Shown piece after piece: positions 46,434 through 57,306 of a stretch of 64,000 nucleotides of DNA; position 1 is the stretch's first letter; every line of letters starts with the position of its first letter. The notes under the pieces are model-generated. The model was not told the DNA's origin. It searched no databases and saw nothing but the letters and a program-made list of their open reading frames with translations. The stretch spans positions 51,307,020 through 51,371,019 of the forward strand of contig OX578153.1 of the NCBI GenBank assembly GCA_951213105.1. Reading direction: 5' to 3'. This stretch comes from Amaurobius ferox (taxonomy: Eukaryota > Arthropoda > Arachnida > Araneae > Amaurobiidae). Made by a program: the position numbers and the translations under genes.

Positions 46434-46654
46434 ATAATGGAAAAAACCAAATAATAGATATTAAGAAAATACATTTTATCTCATAAGCACTATAATACAG
46501 ATGAAATGGGCTCAGATACTACCAGTGTTAGAGCTAGAAATTTTATGGAGATATTTAGGACTCAATCCAAATTGGCCACAGATTTTGAACTAATTTTTAT
46601 TTTTTGTAGAAATATATTACGAAAAGAGAAATAAAGATGTCAAAACTTAAGAAT

Positions 46655-46920
46655 CTCAGATAAAGCTCTGATACGGAAGACCCGAGTTCGATTCTCCGTA
46701 TACCCAAACTGTCCCCGTGTTCACGAAAAATACGGACACATTAAATATGTTGGTCTGTAAGTCCTTCCGCGAGGTTGGTGGTGGGGGAAGGAGGATATAC
46801 TGTCTCTGCAAATGCCCTCTCCACTAGGTTCCGGTCTAAATTAGGTGGCACTTCACGGTCTCAGAAACATATGCCTTACACCTTTGAGTAGATAGCACGG
46901 TCTGAGCCGAAGAAGATGAA
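46655..46920 (+). mobile_element. SINE copy, degenerate
   Basis: Box B is kept as AGTTCGATTC near 46686, and the body AAGTCCTTCCGCGAGGTTGG matches the 4.0-4.75 kb SINEs. The 5' head is degraded. Orientation is opposite to the F-box gene. Confidence 0.75.
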
Positions 46921-47515
46921 ACTTTAAGACATCTCCAGAAGGGTCTTGAAAAGTTTAATTTTCCTTAGAATAGTGTAATAATCTGGCCCATAGTTTACCG
47001 TTGTCTGCAACAAGCCTATAGCACCAATTACAGACCCGGTATATTGATTGTAATAATTTCAATGCAATAATCCTACTGCAAAAAAATAAATACAGTAATT
47101 ATCCTAGTCCTAATCGCACCATTTCTATAAAAATGTCTTCTATTTATTTCAATATCTAGAATAATTCAAATCGACTGCTATACAAGTAATGTGTCACATA
47201 TATTAACGTGGATTTTTCTGGTGTACACATTTTCCCAAAGTTCTGGATGCTAGTTAGGATTAAAATACATTTTTTTTATTAACATTTTTCAACTTAGTTG
47301 TAAAGTGCTTATGACTTTGTTCATTCTATCTGTCTCGTTTGTGTGTATTGGAAGGGAGTCGTACATAAATAATAATATTGAGGGGGTATATGGCTTTTAT
47401 GTGTAAGCACTGAGCGTTTTGTTTTTTTTATTTTTGCTACTTATGAATAGCTTATCCTTCTAGTGTTAGTATACACTGTATAATTATGGCAACAAAAATA
47501 ATCAAGCTAAATTTT
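46921..47515. other. intron sequence with a small C end fragment
   Basis: 47284-47340 matches the C terminal hairpin and (CTGT) start (CAACTTAGTTGTAAAGTG, TTCATTCTATCTGTC). The rest is unrecognised. Confidence 0.5.
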
Positions 47516-48490
47516 ACTTTCCCTACAGTACATGATAATGTATATGAAAAGTACTGGAATCGCGTCGAAAATTGCAACTCAAATTTTCGGCAGATCTACA
47601 CATTTCGAGCACTCAGCAATCCGAACAAAACTATTTTTACAGTGAAGTCTGCGTGTGTGTGCGTGACTGTCTGTGCCATGTATGTATCCACTCTATCTGA
47701 AAACTAATTGAACAAACTGCACAAGATCTGATAAATAAGTCACTTGCTCTGTACCCTGGTGCTGATTAGATTTTGGTGCAATTCGGCAAAAAAGTATCTG
47801 CTTTTTATCCTCTCTTCGCGATATATTCAGCAAAAATTGTATTTTATCCACTCTTAGATGAAAAACGAATTCATCAAATTTCAAAATATTTTGTATATAA
47901 GTCGCTTGTAGGTTACACTTTCACTGGTGTTGATTAGATTTTAGTTCGTTTCGGGGTAAAAAAGCCCCTGCCTTTTTTGTGAAATGGTCCACAAAAATCA
48001 TAAAAATCTAAAATAAAAGACTCTATATGCTCAAATTAAATGCGTGTTTTATACATAATTTTTGACGATGAAAAGACCAACTACAAACTTTACAACTAAC
48101 CGTTCTAGATTTTTTCCGCATTTTGGTAAAGTTGTTTTCGAAAATAAACCCAGTTTCCAAAGGAAAAAGAAAATTGATTTAAAATTGAGAATTTAATATA
48201 ATTTTAAATATTTATGTATGTTAAAGCGAACTTGAGAAGTGTATATAAGCACGAATAACAACAAAAACTGTTTTTTCAATACTGTAGTATTGTTGTTATT
48301 TGTGCTTATATACGTTGTTCCGGTTCTGAAGCTTCGCACAAAATGTATGGTACTTATTATGGTACTTAATGATGGGGTGTATGGTACTTATCCATGTTAT
48401 TTCGTGCAATTATGCTCAATGTAATGAATTGCGAGAGAAAGAGAAAATTAATTTGTGTCTGTAGGGAATGTCCTGTGCTGTCCACATCAG
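47516..48490 (-). repeat. family B copy, reverse, ending beside a splice donor
   Basis: It begins with the hairpin TACTTTCCCTACAGTACATG, has two modules with CTGGTGTTGATTAGATTTT, and ends GGGAATGTCCTGTGCTGTCC + ACATCAGA. The F-box exon donor (GTAAGT) lies about 10 bp further. A 25-base inverted repeat (ATATAAGCACGAATAACAAC and complement) interrupts it at about 48243-48310. Confidence 0.8.
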
Positions 48491-48502
48491 ACTTTTACTT
48501 AC

Positions 48503-48771
48503 ATCTTCATTTTCAGCTCGAATCCATTTCACATTAGCCATTCCAAATCTTTTCAGCTTATTTTCCGCATATATGGTACATATCCACATCATGAGGTCCA
48601 TTAAACAGAGTTGGCTATTTCTTATATCAAAACTTGAAAGATGAGTCTGCGTTCTCAGCATTGGAAATTCAACGGTTGTACTCATGTTTCCGTTAAACTG
48701 CTCAAATGTAAGCGATTCGAGCTGCGTTTTAGAAAAAAGCAGTTCCAAATGCTGTCTTTGTTTTTCTTGAT
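48503..48771 (-). CDS. F-box protein gene, internal exon
   Basis: A 269-nt exon. The acceptor is TTTTTTTCAG above 48771; the donor is GAT|GTAAGT after 48503. It enters with two bases of a split codon, completing the G left by the F-box exon to give Asp (DQEKQRQHLELLFSKTQL), and leaves in phase 0. It encodes about 89 residues with leucine-rich-like strands: LESLTFEQF and LSSFDIRNSQLCLMDLMMWI, ending FGMANVKWIRAENED. Exact phase agreement with both neighbours is the strongest evidence that these pieces form one gene. Confidence 0.78.
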
Positions 48772-49608
48772 CTGAAAAAAAATATATATATATATATCAA
48801 ATTGAAAAGTGCACGGAAATCGTAAAACACACACACACACACAAAAAAAAAAGTGTGTTGGTATTCATGGACTTGCAATTCCTACACTGTCAAACATTCA
48901 GCACCCGTTGCTCATTTATTTCAGCTACTTTGTTGATAATTTCGGCAAACTGATAAGAAATCCACAATTACAGGCTTTCATGAAAAGTCCAGCTTCATAT
49001 GTGTTTACAACACGTTTTCATTTACAACAAGTTTAAAAAAGATTGCAATAATAGCAACATTAAAATCATAACAGAGGCTTTATATAAACATTATCCTTTA
49101 TATTTCTTAAAGGATTGTTATAGATCGATTTTCAAGGATCATGTAGATTTTTTGACAGTTTACTTCATCAATCTGAAAGTAAATAAAGTTTATGCGTACC
49201 TGCTAGGATTGCACTCATGCGTAAGATGAACATATATAAGATAGCGAGTTGGGCAGGATTCACTTTTGGTCCAGTGTCCTTCTGTTTGGTTGGTCTTGTT
49301 CTTCCGTATCCGGGTGCCTTCGTATTAGCACGCAATGGGGACCAACCTTTGCTTTGTATTGGTACCGTGAGCGTTTGCCTACGCTGGAAAAGCAGCTTTA
49401 AACGGGAGGGGGAGTCGCAATCTTCCCCAACCATTAAATGCAAAGCATTTGGTTATCCCATATTCCTTTAATTCTTCTTTTTCTTGGATTATTATCTGCT
49501 TCGGAGTATAGAGCGGCTCAGCGCCATTTCCTGAGTAGTGCCTTAGATTATAGTGGATATGCATAGGAATTAAATTCAATATGAATTTGATTACTTACTG
49601 GCTTTTAT
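48772..49608. other. intron sequence; possible element fragment at 49230-49480
   Basis: There is a short (CA)n at 48829-48842. The GC-richer part at 49240-49440 (AGTTGGGCAGGATTCAC onward) looks like an unidentified repeat fragment; frames on both strands are open by chance. Confidence 0.4.
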
Positions 49609-49609
49609 A

Positions 49610-49683
<74 letters not shown>
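49609..49683. repeat. (TA)n microsatellite
   Basis: About 70 bases of uninterrupted AT dinucleotides, directly at one end of a foldback element. Confidence 0.95.
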
Positions 49684-49685
<2 letters not shown>

Positions 49686-50391
49686 CCCAAAAGATTGGAA
49701 ACATACAAAGAAAGGAAGGTACTATAAGATTGGCCGTGGGGGGGGTGACCCCCACTTCCCGGTTACGTAAGCTTTGTGTCGCGAGAACACTCCCGGAGAC
49801 CGGTACCATTCAATGCAAATAAATACAATCAACAGTGGAAGGAAAGAAAAGATGGCCACATAAAGTGAAAAAAATATAGCAAATTATCTCAATTATGTAC
49901 CCAAAATACGTGAAGTCAAAGCAAAACACAGAAGGATTCCAAAAGAATGCGTAAAATGTCACTACACCCTCATATCCACAAATTGTACCATAATAATATT
50001 AGCATGTAAAGGTGTAGAAAACTAAGCAGTATCCAAATGAAAATCCTAAAAGTTTAACCTGCTCGAACCTTCCTTGAACATATACCTTTCACAACACGGT
50101 AGTGAATCATCATGTTACGAAACAGAAAATTCGCGTGTGTTTTATTTGAGCCCAAGTACTAGCAGTAATGTACTAGCAAAATATGCTATCCTTTCTTTAC
50201 TTTATGTGATCATTTTTCCGTTTTTTCCACTGTTGATACTATTGTACTTACTTGCATGTAATGGTACCATCTCCGGGAGTGTTATCGCGACTCAAAGCTT
50301 GCTTAACCGGGGACTGGGGAGCACAACCCCCCACGGCCTATCTTGTGGTACCCTTTCTTTCTTTGTATGTTTCCATTTCGGGTTATGTATT
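49684..50391. mobile_element. foldback MITE with about 140-bp inverted ends
   Basis: 49684-49830 and 50245-50391 are inverted copies. Shared blocks include GGAAACATACAAAGAAA, GGCCGTGGGGGG, ACACTCCCGGAGA and GGTACCATT. Both ends sit next to TA/AT sequence, so a TA target is possible. No coding content. Confidence 0.82.
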
Positions 50392-50465
50392 TAAATCTTA
50401 TTGGAAGTGTTGGGTCGTGCCTTTTAAGTGAGATTCAAGTCATTCTTTTATACTTATTTTTATAT

Positions 50466-50534
50466 ATCACATATATATATCACTGTATATATATATATAT
50501 ATATATATATCACATATATATATATATATATATA
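50466..50534. repeat. AT microsatellite with ATATATCAC interruptions
   Basis: TATA runs broken by CAC at 50467, 50480 and 50512. Confidence 0.9.
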
Positions 50535-50607
50535 CAGTGAAACCTGATTAAAGTGACCACCCTTGGGACCGTGAATACCAAGGTGGTCACTTTACCAGGT
50601 TTCACTG
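50535..50607. mobile_element. 73-bp cruciform MITE
   Basis: The arms CAGTGAAACCTGATTAAAGT + GACCACC and GGTGGTC + ACTTTACCAGGTTTCACTG are inverted copies with two mismatches and a loop of about 19 bases. TATA flanks both sides. This terminal sequence is of a type seen in Tc1/mariner-like miniatures; no transposase. Confidence 0.8.
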
Positions 50608-50639
50608 TATATATATATATATTATCCGAAACTATCAGG

Positions 50640-51337
50640 AACATTATTCCCCATTACGGACTGCTGAGTGACATGCTTGCAAATGCTTTACAGTGTAATA
50701 AACAATATATTACATTATGAGCGTTCTATTAATGGTTAGCACTTTAAAAGGTTTTAACAAAATCTTAATACATTCAAATTATATTGTGCACAAAGCTAGA
50801 AATAAATGCAAATTCGTGTAAAAAGCAAGATATAATGATAAACTAATGCGTTCAATTTGAACAATACATTCTACGTTTCGATAATCAAACTTTAAAAGTA
50901 AAACGTCACATACATATTTTCGAAATTTTACACAAAATGTTGCATTACGCATGTTACATTTCTCCATAAATAGGTGCTTAGCTTATTTTTTTAAAAGCTG
51001 AGTCAGGATTGTTTATGGCCACCTTCACAGATTAACCACCTAGAAGCACTGACCCGTTGCATTTACAGTCTATGGTGGAGGAACATCTGTTCTAAAACCA
51101 GAAAATAAAACATAATGCGGCGATAAAAATGATCAGCAATTATATACAAAATGTTTACCCATACTAAGTACAGTTGAAATATACAAATATTTTCCACCCA
51201 TAAACACTTATGTGCAGACTTGTGTCAAACGGAAGCCACGATATATGTAAAATGTTTTCTAAAATAGGTTATTACATATACAAAATGTCACGAACAGACT
51301 TCAAGCCACTTTCACATAATACTACTCAATATTATTG
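50640..51337. other. intron sequence, nothing recognised
   Basis: No repeat or exon detected. Confidence 0.4.
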
Positions 51338-51340
51338 ATA

Positions 51341-51950
51341 TACAGGGTGTCCAGTGCTATCGGTGCCCAATGGCTATTTCCTCAACCGTTAGTCACAGAG
51401 AAATGTTTCCAATTGCAAAAATGTTTTAAATTTTAAAATCTATTATCTTAGAAACGGTTTAAATCAATAAATACATTTCTGAAAGAAATACGAAATATAA
51501 ATTTTTATACGGTCCCCGGGTCCTACCAATTATATTCAGGAAAGTCATCCTCATACAATTTCATGCAAAATAAAAATAAAAATCTTCCTTTTACGGCCAA
51601 AATTCACCGAGTTATGAAGCATTAAACTTTATTACTTAAGTCGCTTTTCCACACATAAAAATGTCCCGTTTCAGGCAACCAACCAGTCAAGGACCGTATT
51701 GACCATTTCTCCAGGCAATCAACCAATCAGCGACCGTATTGACCATTTCTCCAGGCAATCCACCAATCAGCGACCATATTGACCATTTCTCAGCACAAAA
51801 AGTGCTCCAACTTTAAACAACTATAAGTCGGTCAATTTTGGTGGTAAAGGGATGATTTTTTTTTTCTATTTTGCAAAAAATTGTATGAGGATGATTTTCC
51901 TAAATATAATTGGTAGGACCGGGGGACTGTATAAAAATTTATATCTCGTA
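51341..51950. mobile_element. foldback element with a 40-bp x 3 minisatellite
   Basis: The inverted arms at about 51495-51575 and 51865-51945 share TATAAATTTTTATAC, GGTCCTACCAATTATAT and CATCCTCATACAATTT. Between them, 51672-51791 holds three 40-bp direct repeats beginning CAGGCAA and ending GACCATTTCTC. The left end has CAGGGTGTCC. Confidence 0.78.
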
Positions 51951-52019
51951 TTCAATTTTTATTTTTATTTGGTAACTGGAGAATTTTTTTCTTTTTAAAG
52001 ATGACATAACAAAACTGCC

Positions 52020-53543
52020 AAAAAAACTAAACTATCTCGGGAATGGTAAAGTAAAGAATAATGGGGCTGGTCTTATTCTTTTCCTCGTCAAAAATTACGT
52101 GTTAAAGAAGCATTTAATTTATATATTTGAGAATATGCAGTTTTTACTTTCCTTATATACATAATGTATAAGGAAAGTACTGTGAAGGGGTCGAAAACTC
52201 GAATTCGAATTTTCGACGGGAGAGCACGTTTCAAGCATCCCCGATCACGAATCAAACATTTTTGAAGGGATGTCTGTATGTGTGTGTGTGTGTGTGTCAG
52301 TGAGTCTGTGGAGACGATAACTGACGAACGAATGGACCGATTTGAACGAAATTTGGTACAAAAATCACAATCCGTAAACACTAAAGCCTATTGTTTTTAT
52401 ACGCAATCGAATGTTCAGAACCCCCCTAAATTTTAGAGTGAAATTTTTAAAAATATCGTCAAAAAATCAAAACCGCGAATAAAGTTAAGCAAATAGACAT
52501 TTCTTATGTAATTTTCATTAAAAAACGATTGACATAAATTTTAGAACGTTAACATGAACTGTTCTCGAGATATTGAACATTTAAAAAAATATATATAAGA
52601 AGTTATATAAAATAAAAAAAAATATTTCCTATTGAGAAACATGTTCACTTTTCATATGTAATACCATGCGATAAATTTGGTGACATCATTCTCGTAGATC
52701 TAGCTCGTTTCATTAATGAAAAAGATACTTTGAGTAATACTTTTGTATTTGAAAGCCAATAGTCATTTGTCTACTGTGAGAATAACTTATTTCTTCATCC
52801 ATAACGCTTGGCGAGATTTTGACGACGAATTTGGTGGAATGTCGCTAACTTGGCGACATTTTTTATTGTTGCCAAATTAACAAAAATCTCGCCAAATGGA
52901 TAAAAATGACGCTAAATCAATGAAAATGACGACTAATTGAAGAAAATTCAATATCTTGGAAAGAATATTAGTATCTACTATAAAAATAACATTTTTTTTA
53001 ACTGTAAAAGTAGTAAATTCATTGCATTATATAAGGAAAGTCATGTGTTGCCCACATCAGATTTTTGATTTTAGATTTGGCGATTTTTGCTGGCCATTTC
53101 GTAACAAAAGGCAGGCTCTTCTTTTTCACATCGTACCAAAATCTAACCAGCAGCAGGGTATTCCACAAGTGACTTATATACCAAATTTTGTGAAATTTCT
53201 TTGATTAGTTTTTTAGCTAGAGTAGATACGTGAGATGTGCAAGCCATTCATAAATAACGGCGGATTCTTTTATCCCAAATCGTACCAAAATCTAATCAGC
53301 ACCACAGCCACACACAAGTGGATTGCCTATAAAATGTTATGGAATTTGACCCATTAGATTCTGAGTTAGAATAGATACATTCATTACACAAATAGGCACA
53401 CACACAAGCAGCACGCTAAGAAGAGTTTTTTTCGTGCTCTAGAGGTCCCAAAACGTGTAGATACGTCGAAAACTCAAGTTGTGATTTTCAATGCGATTCA
53501 CATACATTCCCTATACATTACGATGTATTGCAAGGAAAGTAAT
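52020..53543 (+). repeat. family B copy, forward, with an A element inserted
   Basis: B sequence runs to ATATGCAGTTTTT at 52144 and resumes at GATTTTAGATTTGGCGAT (53065) in the same register as other B copies. The terminal hairpin ends near 53543, about 40 bases before the donor-side edge of the F-box exon at 53584. Confidence 0.84.
52145..53062 (-). repeat. family A full-length copy, reverse, inside B
   Basis: It has complete termini and a (GT)n at 52279-52298. No duplication other than the T-tract is seen at its borders. Confidence 0.88.
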
Positions 53544-53583
53544 AATGTTAACTATGTAATTCCGGAGAATAAAGTTCTCTTAC

Positions 53584-53860
53584 CTTTGCAAAGAGAGAGT
53601 TCGATTCCATTCAGAGTCAGATGTTTTACCATGTATCCAAAGTTTTCAATCAATTCTTCCTCTTTGAATATTGAATCCACATTAAAGGGTAAGGCCATCC
53701 GGGACAGAGGAAAACTAGTCTGTCTCCAGAAGTCAAGCAATTTCACCCAGTTCCTGCATACCATAGACATCGAACGCCGGTCATATTTATCTAGATCCAA
53801 ATATATTTCTAGAAGTATCTGAAATGGCAACTTGTCCCACTCTGGCCGTCCCTCTGGTTC
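53584..53860 (-). CDS. F-box protein gene, exon encoding the F-box
   Basis: A 277-nt exon. The acceptor is TTTGTTTTAG above 53860, phase 0; the donor is AAAG|GTAAGA after 53584, leaving one base of a split codon. It encodes 92 residues. EPEGRPEWDKLPFQILLEIY, then LDLDKYDRRSMSMVCRNWVK, is a clear F-box: the L-P-x5-I opening, the D-x-x-S-x-x-x-V-C-R-x-W pattern and the following hydrophobic run. In SCF complexes this motif binds Skp1. Beyond it VKHLTLNGIELSLCK begins leucine-rich-like repeats. No ATG precedes it in the exon, so at least one upstream exon is missing. FBXO33/FBXO39-like is my best placement. Confidence 0.83.
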
Positions 53861-53935
53861 CTAAAACAAACATTTTGATTTAGGTATATTGGATAATAAG
53901 TAGCTGAAAATTATTGGATGCGCAAGTTAAAAATA

Positions 53936-54867
53936 TATGATGTGTTCAACGCATGAGCTTTCCCTACAAATGACGAAATTTGTATATTAAAAGAACAAAA
54001 ATGTTTGATGACTTTCCTAGCAGACTCATATTCGCGTTCTCTTTATTTCTTCAATAATTCATTAAATTGAGTTTAATTACACAAAATAACAGCCATAATA
54101 ATTTTAAATTACACGGAATTGGCACTTTTAATTCGATTTTCGTTTCCATTTGGTAGACTTGTTTTTACGGATGGCTTAGCGAAAATGTTGAAGACCCAGA
54201 CCACACCACCAACCCTAGGGCTTATGGCAGTTTCATGTGTGGCCGGTAGCGAAAATGCTGTTGTTGTTGTTACTGTAATTATTGTTTATTAAATGTCATC
54301 TTATATATTTATCATTAAAGCCATTTTTGTGTTTTTGCCTCACCTCATCGGTTTTCTCATTAAGTACCAACTGGCGCATTTACGTTTCATTTCCGACCCG
54401 GTAAACTATGATGAAAAATGCTTGGTTTAGTGTTGTTGTTGAAACCCAGGCCGTCCGACCTACGATAAAGGTGTAAGGTAACTGTTGTGAAGGGCAAGGA
54501 AGAGCCATTCAATTCAGACCGGAACCCAGTGGGATAGGCAATCACAGGGACCGTACCCTCCTTCCCCTACCACCAACCTCTCGGAAAGACTTACGGACTT
54601 ACAGACTCACATGTTTAACGCGATCGTACTCCGCGTGAACACGGCGGCAGATTTGGTAGCATAGGGAATCGAATTCGGGCCTACCGAGTGCAATTCTCGC
54701 TCGTTAACCACTGGGCTATCGCGCCCCGGCTTAGCGAAAATATGAAAAAACTATAATGTCTCGAGAACGGCAAGTCCTAGATGAATGGGGTTTGTCTTAT
54801 ACTTTTCGTTGTCAAAAATAAAGTATAAAATAAGCATTTAGTGGATGTATTTAAACATATGTAGTCT
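53936..54867 (+). repeat. family B copy, forward, 5' half, interrupted by a SINE
   Basis: It starts with a mutated end hairpin (GATGTGTTCAACGCATGA), then a B body to GTAGTCTTTT at 54867, where composite C begins. B sequence seems to resume at 56921 (TTAGATTTAACGATTTTTG). Confidence 0.78.
54187..54727 (-). mobile_element. SINE, long form, with 14-bp target duplication
   Basis: The minus-strand head is GGGGCGCGATAGCCCAGTGG, with a box A match; the box B-like region is near 54685-54675. The duplication GGCTTAGCGAAAAT lies at 54173-54186 and 54728-54741. At 541 bp it is longer than the 2014-2307 copy and ends in additional sequence with (GTT)n tracts. Confidence 0.87.
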
Positions 54868-56920
54868 TTTTAACACTTTACAACAAAGTTGAAAAGTGTT
54901 TATGACTTTGTTCATTCTGTCTGTCTGTCTGTCTGTCCGTTAGCACGATAACTGCCGTAAAAATGAGTTTATCAAAATGAAATTTTAGTATGTTGTTCAG
55001 ACGGTCTGTAGGACCTATGGGAATATAAATAAATAATATCACCCAATTAGTTTTTTATTGAACCCGGGTTGAAAAAATGAAATACATTGAACCCTATGGG
55101 ACCTAATTTTTCAAACATTTTTTAAGTAAATTTAAAATTCACGAATTGCTTCGAAATTTTTAGGAAATATTCACATTATCCCATAGAATATATAAAAAAA
55201 AATTCAGTAAAATATGTTAAGTAGTTTTTTAATTAAAAAAATTATTTTATATAGGGAAAAAAACAAATTCAATTAAATTCTGACTTTGGGATATCTTCCA
55301 GAAAGAAAAGAGAGAGATATTATATAATAAATGTCTCTCCATTTGTTTAAACGTTTTGCATATGGGAGTGGTTTCATATTTTAAAATAAATTTGGTAGAT
55401 AACAATTTTTCATTTTTTTTAAATTTTATATAACTCTTCATGATAAATTTAATTGATGGCATTTTAAATGCACTTTCCTACGTCCTAGAGAGTTAAAATT
55501 TGGTACACAGCTTAAATTTGTTGAACATTTTATTCGACAAAAATTTGATGGATCTTTAAATATAGATCATACATTTTTTTCGAAATGGCCTGAAAATAAT
55601 CCCCGTTCACTTCTATAAATCATTGGTGTAATATTGTTAAAAATTCTGATGTGGACAGCACATGTCTTTAACTGCAGACTCATATTCTTTCTCTTTATTT
55701 ATTCAATGATAACTTGAGTTTATCTGCACAACATAAGTATTTTAAATGACATTGAATTTACACGTTAAACTTAAATTTGGTTCTCATTTGATACCTGGAC
55801 TTATTGTCAAAGGTGGCGTAGCGAAAACGCGAAAAAACTAGAATATCTCAAGAACGGCTAGTCCTAGAGTAATGGGGTTAGTCTTATTCTTTTTGTTGTC
55901 AAAAATCACATATAAAATAGGAATTTAATTGATATAATTGAGCACACGTAGTCTTTTATTTTTATATATAACGATTTTTGCTGGCCATTTCGCAAAAATA
56001 GCCCGTTCCTTTTTCCCGAATCGTAGTAGAATAACCTACAAATGATTTATATACAAAATTTTGTTAAATTTGGTATATAAATCACTTGTAGGTTATTGAA
56101 ATATTATACTCCAAATTTTGTTAAATTTGGTTCATTAGTTTTTAGCTAGAGTGGATAAAGGCAATTTCTGCGGCCATTTCGCAAAGAAGGCAGATTCTTT
56201 TATTACGAATCGTACTATAATCTAATGAACATCAGGATTTCCCACAAAAAACATACCTACCAAATTGTATGAAATTCGGTCCATTAGTTTTTCAATTAGA
56301 GTAGATGTAATATCCACACAGAGACACAGAAACATACACAGATACACCCTTACACACACAGACGTCTTCCTAAAAGTAGTTTTTTCGTGTTCTAGAAGTC
56401 CCAAAACGTGTAGATCCTTTGAAAATTCGAGTTCCGATCTTCGGCACGATTCCAATACTTTGAGTACATACACATACACATATATATTATCTGTGTATTA
56501 TCTGTGTATCTAAATTCCGTGCCTATGCAATTACAATAGTTGTGATTTTAAATGATCCCTAAACTTTTATTATTTCTTCAAGGAAGCCTAATTTTAACAT
56601 ATGCAGAATGCAAATATCTCAAGCGATTGTAAGATGAATTACATAAGAATTGCTGAATTTGTTTCACACAAAATTATTTAGCTCTGGAGTCTGGAATACA
56701 AGTTATATGAATGAAATATTCATTGATTTTGCATAAAGAATCAGATGATTTATATTTCGATACAGTTTTAAATATTTAAGTATACTGTAGTACTGTGATA
56801 ATGTAAAAGATATTACCACTGAATGAATCACATTTTAATTTTTAAATGAAATTACATTTCAGTTGGAAAGTGTTTCATAATCAATGCTTATGTATGATTG
56901 ATCTTTCTTGTTTATTCTTA
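54868..56920 (-). repeat. C copy with a B element inside (composite), reverse
   Basis: It is an inverted, highly similar copy of 37809-39853, including the nested B (about 55670-56470) and the distinctive C interior (55240-55640). Homology begins and ends at the C termini. Confidence 0.88.
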
Positions 56921-57306
56921 GATTTAACGATTTTTGAGGGCCATTTCTTAAAAAATGGCACAAAATAACAACCATAATTATTTAAAATTACACTGAATTT
57001 GTACTTTTAATTCACTTTTCGTTCTCGTTTGGTAATTGAACTTATTTTCTAAGGTGGCTTAGCAAACTAGCGAAAAAACCAAAATATCTCGAGAATGGCT
57101 AGTTCTAGTGTAATGGAGTTGGTCTTATTCTTTTTATTCTTAAAATTTACGTTTGAAAGAAGCATTTAATTTATATATTTTAGCATACGCAGTTTTTTAT
57201 ATTTTAGATTTTGACGTTTTTTGCAGACCATTTAGCAAAAAGAATTATAGGTTATTTTTTTTCAAGTTCGTACCAAAATCTAATCACCCTCAGAGTAACT
57301 CACAAG
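56921..57306 (+). repeat. family B remnants, forward
   Basis: A short B tail (56921-56955) joins a second, 5'-truncated B that continues to CTCACAAG at 57306 and resumes after the hAT insertion at 59948. Confidence 0.72.

Larger units (their letters stand above)
37456..53860 (-). other. F-box protein gene (four exons seen, 5' end not found)
   Basis: Exons at 53860-53584, 48771-48503, 45392-45096 and 37719-37456 have AG acceptors and GT donors, and phases 0, 1, 0, 0 agree across introns, giving a continuous reading of about 368 residues without an initiating ATG. The introns of 4.8, 3.1 and 7.4 kb are filled with A, B, PLE, SINE and foldback elements. Extra exons of phase 0/0 in the last intron are possible. 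F-box proteins act as substrate receptors of SCF ubiquitin ligases by family knowledge. Confidence 0.75.
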
